A stretch of 24,746 nucleotides of DNA from contig DATJFQ010000062.1 of the NCBI GenBank assembly GCA_035495555.1, positions 1 to 24,746 on the forward strand, given 5' to 3'. The DNA comes from DATJFQ01 sp035495555 (GTDB lineage Bacteria > Acidobacteriota > Vicinamibacteria > Vicinamibacterales > 2-12-FULL-66-21). Positions 1-7,428 of the stretch are shown piece by piece (the stretch's first letter is position 1; the number at the start of each line of letters is the position of its first letter). Position numbers and translations under genes: made by a program. Under the pieces are notes generated by a model. The model did not search any database and was not told the DNA's origin. It saw only the letters and a program-made list of their open reading frames with translations.

Positions 1-1266
<1,266 letters not shown>

Positions 1267-1284
1267 TCGCTTCGCTCGCGATTG

Positions 1285-1360
1285 ACTCCCAACTACCAAC
1301 TACCAACTCCCAAAACTCCCAGATGAACAACTTGGGAAGCGGGAGTTGGGAATTGGGAGT
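1285..1360. repeat. Inverted pair of 7-bp-period repeat arrays
   Basis: Four contiguous units ACTCCCA, ACTACCA, ACTACCA, ACTCCCA fill 1285-1312, and a fifth ACTCCCA sits at 1315-1321 after a 2-nt slip. After an 11-nt gap the opposite orientation runs at 7-bp period over 1333-1360 (TGGGAAG, CGGGAGT, TGGGAAT, TGGGAGT). The two arms can pair imperfectly into a long hairpin just downstream of groEL and upstream of the terminator. The 7-bp period excludes a simple coding explanation. Confidence 0.85.
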
Positions 1361-1365
1361 TATCC

Positions 1366-1402
1366 AAGGCCGGCTCGGAGAAATCCGCGCCGGCCTTTTT
1401 AT
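1366..1402 (+). terminator. Intrinsic terminator of groEL
   Basis: A perfect 9-bp stem, AAGGCCGGC (1366-1374) with GCCGGCCTT (1389-1397), closes a 14-nt loop and runs directly into a T tract at 1396-1400. This is a textbook Rho-independent terminator for the plus strand. Its T tract contains the stop codon of the convergent SRPBCC gene (1399-1401), so the two genes are packed end to end. The minus-strand side lacks a comparable T run. Confidence 0.9.
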
Positions 1403-1839
1403 TGGATCTCCGGTTCGACGAGTTGCGCCAGCAGCGTGAGCGACTCCTGCCATCCGAGATAACAGGCCTCCGCGGGGATCACATCCGGAACCCCCTCCTG
1501 CACGATCATCAGTTCGGTACCGACCGCCACTTTCTTCAGCGTGATCGTCACATGCATTTCACCGGGTAAGCCCGGATCGTCGAAGCGGTCGGTGTGACGA
1601 ATGCGCTCGCCCGGAACGAGTTCGAGATATTCGCCACCGAACGAGTGGCTCTTGCCCGAGGTGAAGTTCGTGAAGGACATCTTGTAAGTGCCGCCGACTC
1701 GTGCGTCGACGTGGTGCACCTTCCCAGTGAAGCCGTTGGGCGGCAGCCACTTGACCATCGCGTCCCCATCGAGAAAGGCCCGATAAACGCGTTCCGGTGT
1801 CGCCCGAAGCACTCGATGAAGCCGAATCGTACTCGCCAT
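1399..1839 (-). CDS. SRPBCC / AHSA1-type START-like domain protein
   Basis: This encodes 146 residues and matches the Activator of Hsp90 ATPase homologue 1-like (AHSA1) branch of the SRPBCC superfamily: an N-terminal ATPERVYRAFLDGDAMVKWLPP segment, a central GGTYKMSF strand, GEYLELVPGERIRHTDRF, and a C-terminal helix with GWQESLTLLAQLVE. Such proteins form a deep hydrophobic pocket; in bacteria the ligand is seldom known, so no substrate is assigned. I chose the ATG at 1839 because it has a good Shine-Dalgarno (GAGGAGG, about 5 nt upstream); the open frame runs much further upstream, but that part has no family similarity. The gene is divergent from the GNAT gene and convergent with groEL. 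Confidence 0.9.
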   Translation of the reverse strand: MASTIRLHRVLRATPERVYRAFLDGDAMVKWLPPNGFTGKVHHVDARVGGTYKMSFTNFTSGKSHSFGGEYLELVPGERIRHTDRFDDPGLPGEMHVTITLKKVAVGTELMIVQEGVPDVIPAEACYLGWQESLTLLAQLVEPEIQ

Positions 1840-2010
1840 CACATCCTCCTCGACAGGCCGCCGTGCGGCGGCGTCCTGCTTGTTTGTCGAATAGACCGAT
1901 CCGGATTCGACAGCGCGTGCGACTCGCGACCGTACGCGTTCTTCAGGTTGAAGTCCGCCGCTCGATTGGCTTCGGCCGCCCTCTGGACCTCCGATATCGT
2001 GTACGCTCCC

Positions 2011-2535
2011 ATGCCTGTCATTCGCGCCGCTGTTGTTGACGATCTGCCTGCGCTCACCGACATCTACAATTACTACATCGTCCACACGGCGATCACGTTC
2101 GACGTAAAGCCCTACAGCATTGGCGAGCGCAGGCCGTGGTTCGATGAGCACGCCGCGACGGGGCGGCACCGGCTCCTCGTCGCGATTAACGAGGACGGCT
2201 CGATCGCCGGATATGCCACGACGAGCCGGTGGCGGCCGAAGGCGGCGTACGAGACAACCGTCGAGTCGAGCGTCTACTGCCGCCACGACGCCCGCGGCCG
2301 CGGGATCGGACGTCTGCTCTACCATTCGCTGTTCGAGGCGATCGCCAGCGAAGACGTACACATGATCGTGGCCGGTGCCACGCTGCCCAACGGCGCATCC
2401 GTTGCCCTGCACGAGCGGATGGGGTTCAACCGAGTCGGCGTGTTCAGCGCCGTCGGCCACAAGTTCGATCGGTTCTGGGACGTCGCCTGGTTCCAGCGGC
2501 CGCTGAGAATTCCGAATGGGCCCGCCAATCAGTAA
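2011..2535 (+). CDS. GNAT N-acetyltransferase, phosphinothricin-acetyltransferase-like
   Basis: This encodes 174 residues. It begins IRAAVVDDLPALTDIYNYY, carries the acetyl-CoA pyrophosphate-binding motif A as ARGRGIGRLLY (residues 94-104), and ends with the NGASVALHERMGF and GHKFDRFWDVAWFQ segments typical of the Pat/MddA-like group that acetylates amino groups of phosphinothricin, methionine sulfoximine or similar amino acids. The exact substrate cannot be read from sequence. The ATG at 2011 starts the conserved domain. There is no obvious Shine-Dalgarno, and the frame is open upstream to 1594 without family similarity. The gap of 171 bp to the divergent SRPBCC gene must hold both promoters; I see no clear consensus there. 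Confidence 0.88.
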   Translation: MPVIRAAVVDDLPALTDIYNYYIVHTAITFDVKPYSIGERRPWFDEHAATGRHRLLVAINEDGSIAGYATTSRWRPKAAYETTVESSVYCRHDARGRGIGRLLYHSLFEAIASEDVHMIVAGATLPNGASVALHERMGFNRVGVFSAVGHKFDRFWDVAWFQRPLRIPNGPANQ

Positions 2536-2542
2536 ACGCTGG

Positions 2543-2570
2543 AGGCGGCCGGCCCTTTTTTTGGCCGCCT
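2543..2570 (+). terminator. Stem-loop after the GNAT gene, possible terminator
   Basis: AGGCGGCC (2543-2550) pairs perfectly with GGCCGCCT (2563-2570). The loop contains a run of T at 2556-2562 rather than a T tract after the stem. A smaller alternative fold, the self-complementary GGCCGGCC at 2547-2554, does stand directly before those T residues and would look more like an intrinsic terminator. It lies 8 nt after the GNAT stop and 22 nt before the rhodanese start. Confidence 0.5.
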
Positions 2571-2591
2571 GATTGCACTGATTTACACAGC

Positions 2592-2996
2592 ATGGAACCC
2601 GACCGTATTACGCCGCAGGACGTAAAGCATCGAATGGACGCAGGCAAGTCGGTGGCCTTCCTCGATTCGCGCGCGGAGGACGCCTGGCGACAGGGCGATC
2701 GGCAGATTCCCGGAGCAATCCGCGTCCCGCCGGAGGAAGTGCAGGCGCACCTCCATGAGATCCCGCGCAATGGTCTGATCGTGCCCTTCTGCACGTGAAC
2801 GAACGAGCACTCCAGCGCCCGGGTGGCGCAGGAACTCATGGCACGCGGGTGGAAGGATGTCCGACCGCTGAAAGGCGGTTTCGACGCCTGGCAGCAGGCC
2901 GGGTATCCCACGGAACCCAAGCGCGATCGAATTCCGGTTGCGCAGGCGGCGGAGAATCTTCGTAAGACTGAAGGGGACGACAGCAGCGACATCTGA
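2592..2996 (+). CDS. Rhodanese-domain protein with catalytic selenocysteine (in-frame TGA at 2796-2798)
   Basis: Reading TGA at codon 69 as selenocysteine gives one 134-residue rhodanese domain. The N-terminal half has ITPQDVKHRMDAG, AFLDSRAEDAW and IPGAIRVPPEEV. The active-site strand reads VPFCT-U-TNEHSSARVAQEL, followed by VRPLKGGFDAWQQAGYP. Cys-containing relatives of this subfamily have CTCPNEATSA at this site, where the second Cys begins the C-x5-S catalytic loop; the TGA falls exactly there. Past it, 65 further codons stay in frame and keep the family pattern to TGA at 2994-2996. Cys67 remains, making a CxU redox motif. A SECIS-like hairpin lies at 2811-2833, and selB is in this window. 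Rhodaneses move sulfur as a persulfide; a Sec form may instead be a thiol redox enzyme (inference). No good Shine-Dalgarno precedes the ATG. The alternative is a nonsense-mutated pseudogene. Confidence 0.88.
2811..2833 (+). promoter_or_regulatory. Candidate bacterial SECIS element
   Basis: TCC-A-GCGCC (2811-2819) pairs with GGCGC-A-GGA (2825-2833) with a single A-A mismatch, closing a 5-nt loop CGGGT (2820-2824). The stem starts 12 nt after the TGA codon and the loop begins 21 nt after it. Bacterial SECIS hairpins lie inside the coding region just after the UGA, with a small G-containing apical loop bound by the C-terminal winged helices of SelB; this fits. The hairpin codes for SSARVAQE, so it also serves the protein. 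Folding was done by eye. Confidence 0.72.
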
Positions 2997-3028
2997 AGCG
3001 ATCGCCTCCCGCCTACACTCGGCACCTA

Positions 3029-3073
3029 TTCGGGGCACGCAGCCCCGAAGCACCCCGCCGGCGAAGCCGGCGG
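3029..3073. repeat. Two adjacent perfect GC-rich hairpins
   Basis: TTCGGGGC (3029-3036) pairs with GCCCCGAA (3042-3049) around ACGCA, and CCGCCGGC (3055-3062) pairs with GCCGGCGG (3066-3073) around GAA. Both stems are perfect 8-mers. Neither is followed by a T tract, so they look like REP-type or leader structures rather than standard terminators. They stand between the selenoprotein stop (2996) and the secreted-protein start (3178). Confidence 0.75.
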
Positions 3074-3074
3074 C

Positions 3075-3095
3075 CCTCCCGCCTCGCGCCTCCCG
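3075..3095. repeat. Short CCTCSCG heptamer array
   Basis: Three contiguous 7-bp units, CCTCCCG, CCTCGCG and CCTCCCG, follow the hairpin pair directly. Isolated partial units also occur nearby (CCTCCCG at 3005 and CCTCCCG at 3108). The same family makes the larger arrays at 10188, 18980 and 19171. Confidence 0.75.
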
Positions 3096-3177
3096 CGTGT
3101 GCGATCACCTCCCGGCTGGCATTTAGGACAAAAGCGCGGCCACTCCGGTCGCGGCTGTGCCCGTAAAAGGATTGACG

Positions 3178-3918
3178 ATGAAGAGGACTGTACTGACTGC
3201 TGCTGTTCTGGCTGGTGCGGGTTTCGCGACGCTCGGCTCGGGAGGGACCACACTCCTCGCAGCGAAACCGCCGAGTACGTTCCAGGTGACCACCGTCATC
3301 GACGATTTCGACTCCGGAGGACACCCGTTCCTGATTTCAAGCGACGGCCGACCCTACGTCAGTGGAGAAAGCGGTCTCGTCTCTTCAACCGTGAGCGGGG
3401 GCGAATGGATGTTGAACACTTACGCGTTGGGCAGCGCCAAAGGGAAGCTGACGATCATGCGATCTTCTCGGCTCGCCTGGTTTCAGTTCACTGAACCTTC
3501 GGGCACTCAGAATCCGCCGGTCGACCTCGGCGGCCCGATTGCCGCTCAGATCCACATGTTTTCCCAGTGCGACGCGGCGCTGGTGACGATGTCGCCCGGG
3601 GGCTCTCAGGACTGCGCGGGTGCGTTTCGGCTCGAACCCGTAAACGACAACGATGCCGGATATCGGCTCGCGTTTCAGCCCGAGAACTACGCCGAGGTGA
3701 CGCGCATGCGCGTCACGTGTACGGCCGGAGTCGCCGGAGCGTGCACTGCGTGGACGATTTCGCCTGGTGCATCGGCGACCGGTGCGACCTACACCGGAAC
3801 CGACGGGCTCCCGCGCAGCCTGAACCAGCTGCTCTCGCTGATTGGGACGTCGGAGAGCGTCCGTGAGGCGCTCGGAGACTATTTCTTCTCGTTCAACATC
3901 CACGTGACGCGCAATTAA
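3178..3918 (+). CDS. Secreted protein of unknown function
   Basis: This encodes 246 residues starting at an ATG preceded by AAAGGA with 6-nt spacing. The N-terminus MKRTVLTAAVLAGAGFATLG is a Sec-type signal peptide: two basic residues, then a hydrophobic core, with a likely cleavage near the LLAAKP segment around residues 27-30. The mature part is rich in Gly, Ser, Thr and short beta-prone stretches, and has four cysteines (FSQCDAAL, SQDCAGAF, RVTCTAGV, GACTAW) that could form two disulfides outside the cytoplasm. I recognise no family. It stands alone between the selenoprotein and the sigma-factor operon, with a 181-bp upstream gap holding hairpins and heptamers. Periplasmic or exported location is inferred from the signal peptide only. 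Confidence 0.85.
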   Translation: MKRTVLTAAVLAGAGFATLGSGGTTLLAAKPPSTFQVTTVIDDFDSGGHPFLISSDGRPYVSGESGLVSSTVSGGEWMLNTYALGSAKGKLTIMRSSRLAWFQFTEPSGTQNPPVDLGGPIAAQIHMFSQCDAALVTMSPGGSQDCAGAFRLEPVNDNDAGYRLAFQPENYAEVTRMRVTCTAGVAGACTAWTISPGASATGATYTGTDGLPRSLNQLLSLIGTSESVREALGDYFFSFNIHVTRN

Positions 3919-3965
3919 GTTACGCGCTACATGGTCGCGCTGCCGACGCGCGCCGCCAAACGGGT

Positions 3966-4000
3966 GCCGCACGCCGCGCGCCGCACGCCGCGCGCCGCCA
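3966..4000. repeat. GCCGCRC heptamer array
   Basis: Five contiguous 7-bp units occupy 3966-4000: GCCGCAC, GCCGCGC, GCCGCAC, GCCGCGC and GCCGCCA. The first four form two copies of a 14-bp repeat. The array lies in the 101-bp gap directly before the sigma factor gene at 4020. The unit differs in sequence from the other heptamer families in the window but has the same period. Confidence 0.85.
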
Positions 4001-4019
4001 CCGGGTTACACTGCGCCGC

Positions 4020-4595
4020 GTGGGGTACGACGCCGAAACGTCGATCGACCTGATTCACCGTGCGCGCGCGGGTGACGCGACGGCGTTGAATGCCCTGATC
4101 GAGCGATACCGGCCGCGCCTGGTCCGGTGGGCCGCGGGCCGGCTGCCGCCGTCCGCCCGCGGAATGGCCGAGACCCAGGACATCGTTCAGGAAACGCTCG
4201 CAAACGCGTTCAAGAAGATCGGCACCATCGAAATCCGCGGCGAAGGGGCGCTGCAGGCGTATCTTCGCCAGGTGCTGCTGAATGCGATTCGGATGGAGAT
4301 CCGTCGCGTGTCGCGAAGGCCGGTGGCCGGAGAACTCGAATCGGCGATTCCGTCCCCGGAGACTTCCCCGCTGGAGGCGGCGATCGGGACCGAAGCGCTC
4401 GAGCGATATGACCGAGCGCTGGCAGCGCTCGCTGAGGAGGACCGCCAGTTGATCATCGCGCACGTAGAGTTCTCGTTCACGCACCAGGAACTTGCTGCCG
4501 CATTCAACAAGCCTTCGGCCAATGCCGCCCGCATGGCGCTGCAGCGCGCGCTCGGCCGCCTCGCGGCCGAGATGAAACGCCTCCAGACTGTATGA
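4020..4595 (+). CDS. ECF-type RNA polymerase sigma factor
   Basis: This encodes 191 residues. Region 2 is visible at about 14-66 (AGDATALNALIERYRPRLVRWAAG, then AETQDIVQETLANAFKKI, the -10-binding helix) and region 4 at about 133-190 (LAEEDRQLIIAHVEFSFTHQELAAAF and the helix-turn-helix NKPSANAARMALQRALGRL). It directs RNA polymerase to alternative promoters. The start is GTG at 4020; no Shine-Dalgarno is present, but a -10-like TACACT (4007-4012) ends 7 nt before it, so the message may be leaderless. The stop overlaps the next start (ATGA, 4592-4595), so it is translationally coupled to the kinase. No anti-sigma gene is present; the kinase may fill that role (inference). Confidence 0.92.
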   Translation: MGYDAETSIDLIHRARAGDATALNALIERYRPRLVRWAAGRLPPSARGMAETQDIVQETLANAFKKIGTIEIRGEGALQAYLRQVLLNAIRMEIRRVSRRPVAGELESAIPSPETSPLEAAIGTEALERYDRALAALAEEDRQLIIAHVEFSFTHQELAAAFNKPSANAARMALQRALGRLAAEMKRLQTV

Positions 4596-7387
4596 ACGAC
4601 GCGTTCGACCGCGCGCTGGCTGCGATTTCGGACCGCAACGATCCGGACTGGAACCTGCTCGAGGCGCAGATGCCGAGCGAGGACGACCGGCTGCTGCTCC
4701 GATCGCTGCGCGATGTGGCACGCATCGGCCGCGAGTATTCCGAGCACACCGCGCGAGCAGAACGCACGGCGCCGTTCACGTGGGGACCGCTGCACGTCCT
4801 GCAGTGGATCGCGCGCGGCGCGCACGGCGACGTGTACCGCGCGTGGGACCCGCGGCTGGAACGCGAGGTCGCGCTCAAGCTGCTGCGAACCACGTCGGCC
4901 GGCGAGCGCGAGGTCACCGCCGTTGCCGAAGGGCGTCTGCTCGCCCGCGTACATCATCCCAACGTGGTCTCCGTCTACGGGGCTGACCGCATCGATGGAC
5001 AGGCGGGCGTCTGGATGGAATTCCTGGCGGGCCGCACCCTCCGCGAGGAGGTGGAAGCGCGCGGCGGCTTGCCGCCGTCGGAAGCCATCGCGTGCGCGAT
5101 CGATGTATGTTCCGCGCTGACGGCCGTGCACGGCGCCCGCCTGATCCACCGCGATGTCAAAGCGCAGAACATCATCCGGACCGCCGACGGACGCACCGTT
5201 CTGATGGACTTTGGCGCCGGCGAGGACGCGCGCACCCGGCCGCGCGGCATCGAAGGCACGCCCGTATATCTCGCGCCGGAACTGCTGTTCGGCGGCGCCG
5301 CGTCGCGCGCGTCGGAAGTGTATGCCGTCGGCGTGCTGCTGTTCTTCATGCTCTCGTGCCGCTACCCGGCGGCGGGAGCGACAATCGACGAAATCAAGCG
5401 GGTGCACGAAAGTCGCGCATGGCTCGAGCCGGCAGCCGCGCTGCGTACGACACCGGCGCTGTCGGCGATCATCAATCGGGCGCTCGCCAGACGGTCTGAG
5501 GATCGCTTCCCGACCGCGGAGGCCCTCGGAGCGGCACTCCAAGCGCTGGTGCAGGCGCCGGCGAAGCGGCGCTCCCGATTCGCCGCGGCAGCCTCCGTCC
5601 TGACGTTTACGGTCGGCGCTTTCGTCGCGCTGGCCGCGGCGGACGCGCATGTCGGCATGCCGTCGAACGGGCCGCGGCGCATCACGATGCCGCGCACGGA
5701 CTGGGGACTTCCCTCGCGCGATGGGCGCCGTTATCCGTACATCGGTGAGGACGGACACATCGGATATTGGCAGGTCAATACAGACACCGCCCATGTCGTC
5801 GCACCGATAAAACCGAACACGGCGTTCCGCTTTCCTATCATGTCCCCCGACGGAGCACTCGTCGCCTACACGGCGGCGCTTCCGGATGGCTCGTTCGCGC
5901 TCAGAGCGACGGATGCGGTTCGCGGCGAAAGCCGGCAATTAATCCTGCCCGAGACCGCATACGAGCCGATAGCCGCGGACTGGTCTGCAGACGGATCAGA
6001 GCTGCTCTGCTGGCTGCGCCCGAAAGCGGGAAAGCTCGAGCTTGTGCTTCTCTCGGTCGAAACCGGCGAGATGCGTCCTTTGTACTCGGTGCCGCCCGGC
6101 GCGCCGCCACACGCCGTCCTTTCCCCGGACGGTCGATTCATCGTGACGGTCGAGCCGTCACAGTACGAAGACCCGGTCTGGCACGAGTACGCGAGACACG
6201 GTCATCTCGTGCTGGTGCCGATCGACGGCTCTGGCCCTCGACTGCTGCTCGGCGACAGCGGCGACGACGCCTTCCCGTCCTGGTTGCCCGATGGCCACGC
6301 GATCCTCTTCCTGCGGCCATCGGCGAGCGTCAAGAACTCGCACGACGCCTGGATTGCGCGCCTCGACACCGACCTGCGCGTGGAACAGATGCAGCTGTTC
6401 CAGGCGAACGCAGGATCGGAAATGTATCGTTCGGCCTACACCGTCAGCGCGGCCGGCGACCTGCAGGAGTTCAGCGACACCCGGTTGCAAGAGGTCTATG
6501 TAGCGGATTTCGATGCGGAAACCGGCCGCGTCGCAAACCCGGCGCGCATCGATCCGCAGCGTATCGGCAATCACGTCGCGCCGGCGTGGTCCCCTGATGG
6601 CGGTTCTATCGCGTTCTTCTCGACGACTCCGGCCGAGTACAGCGGCGGAAATCCGTTGAAGACGCTGACGATCAAAGATGTCGATACCGGCCGTATCCGG
6701 CAGCTCCATCCGCGGCTTGCGTTCCTCGGTGGCTATACGCCGCAGTGGACTCGAGACGGGCGCGCGGTCGTCGTCTGGGGCCGTGACAACACGGACGAGA
6801 TGCGAACGGGTTATTACATCGTCGACGTGCTGACAGGAGAAGCGCGGCCGTTCCTCGTGGGGGGCATCGAGGCGCCAGCCCGATCGCAGTTCTCTCCCGA
6901 TGGACGCCATTTTCTGTTCAACGACAACGTGACCGGCATCGTCTCTCTGGATCTGGCAACGGGAGAGAGGCAACTGGTGCTGCCGATCGGCACGCTTGGA
7001 GGGGTCGGGCGTTTCGCAATTTCTCCGGACGGAAGCGCGATCGCACTGCAGGCCGCGCGCAAGCTCGTGGAGGGCGGATGGGACAGCTTCCTCGCAGTGT
7101 TCCGCAATGGCGCAACGAGGGTGATCGCCCACGCTACCGCGCCTGACGGGTTGGACCTTGCTGGATGGACGACCGATGGGCGGTACGTGCTGTATGCCAT
7201 GGGCCGCAGCAGCGGCGGAAATCCAGTGTTCGAAGTTTCGCCCGAGGGCGGCCCGTCACGACCGACAGACCTGCTTCAAGAGTTCAGGCCGACTGTCATG
7301 TCGCTCAGTCCCGACGGAAGGCGCGTGGCGTACCCCGAGAGTGTGCTGCGAACCGAGCTCCGAATCATCCCGCTGCCACGCGATTAA
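4592..7387 (+). CDS. Membrane Ser/Thr protein kinase with TolB-like beta-propeller
   Basis: This encodes 931 residues. A Pkn/Hanks-type kinase domain spans about 65-320: modified Gly loop ARGAHGDVY (74-82), Lys96 in VALKLL, catalytic HRDVKAQN (186-193), DFG (206-208) and APE (228-230). The usual SDVY of helix F reads SEVY. A hydrophobic segment at about 331-350 should cross the membrane once. The remaining 570 residues hold repeated WD40-like/TolB (PD40) blades with recurring SPDGR and SADGS motifs, expected outside the cytoplasm as a ligand or protein sensor. This architecture is common in Acidobacteria. The gene overlaps the sigma factor by 4 nt and is followed 41 nt later by a TonB receptor. 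Its substrate may be the sigma factor; that is inference. Confidence 0.92.
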   Translation: MNDAFDRALAAISDRNDPDWNLLEAQMPSEDDRLLLRSLRDVARIGREYSEHTARAERTAPFTWGPLHVLQWIARGAHGDVYRAWDPRLEREVALKLLRTTSAGEREVTAVAEGRLLARVHHPNVVSVYGADRIDGQAGVWMEFLAGRTLREEVEARGGLPPSEAIACAIDVCSALTAVHGARLIHRDVKAQNIIRTADGRTVLMDFGAGEDARTRPRGIEGTPVYLAPELLFGGAASRASEVYAVGVLLFFMLSCRYPAAGATIDEIKRVHESRAWLEPAAALRTTPALSAIINRALARRSEDRFPTAEALGAALQALVQAPAKRRSRFAAAASVLTFTVGAFVALAAADAHVGMPSNGPRRITMPRTDWGLPSRDGRRYPYIGEDGHIGYWQVNTDTAHVVAPIKPNTAFRFPIMSPDGALVAYTAALPDGSFALRATDAVRGESRQLILPETAYEPIAADWSADGSELLCWLRPKAGKLELVLLSVETGEMRPLYSVPPGAPPHAVLSPDGRFIVTVEPSQYEDPVWHEYARHGHLVLVPIDGSGPRLLLGDSGDDAFPSWLPDGHAILFLRPSASVKNSHDAWIARLDTDLRVEQMQLFQANAGSEMYRSAYTVSAAGDLQEFSDTRLQEVYVADFDAETGRVANPARIDPQRIGNHVAPAWSPDGGSIAFFSTTPAEYSGGNPLKTLTIKDVDTGRIRQLHPRLAFLGGYTPQWTRDGRAVVVWGRDNTDEMRTGYYIVDVLTGEARPFLVGGIEAPARSQFSPDGRHFLFNDNVTGIVSLDLATGERQLVLPIGTLGGVGRFAISPDGSAIALQAARKLVEGGWDSFLAVFRNGATRVIAHATAPDGLDLAGWTTDGRYVLYAMGRSSGGNPVFEVSPEGGPSRPTDLLQEFRPTVMSLSPDGRRVAYPESVLRTELRIIPLPRD

Positions 7388-7391
7388 GGAC

Positions 7392-7408
7392 CGACGTCAC
7401 TGACGTCG
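7392..7408. promoter_or_regulatory. Perfect 17-bp inverted repeat between kinase and receptor genes
   Basis: CGACGTCA and TGACGTCG flank a single C. The dyad lies 4 nt after the kinase stop and 20 nt before the receptor's TTG start. It could be an operator or a small mRNA hairpin; there is no T tract, so it is not an intrinsic terminator. Each arm contains GACGTC, itself palindromic. Confidence 0.5.
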
Positions 7409-7428
7409 CCCTGCACAGGAGAACCCGA

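Noticed and set aside
1399..2460. A 353-aa version of the SRPBCC gene
   Set aside because: The upstream 207 codons run antisense to the GNAT gene and lack family similarity; a strong Shine-Dalgarno marks the start at 1839.
2592..2798. A 68-aa truncated rhodanese or a pseudogene ending at the TGA
   Set aside because: The same frame stays open and clearly rhodanese-like for 65 more codons, the TGA replaces exactly the catalytic Cys, a SECIS-like hairpin follows, and selB is present. A pseudogene remains possible but fits less well.
4187..5938. 583-aa minus-strand open frame opposite the sigma factor and kinase
   Set aside because: High-GC antisense shadow: Arg-rich, no recognisable domain, and the plus-strand genes are well-defined families.
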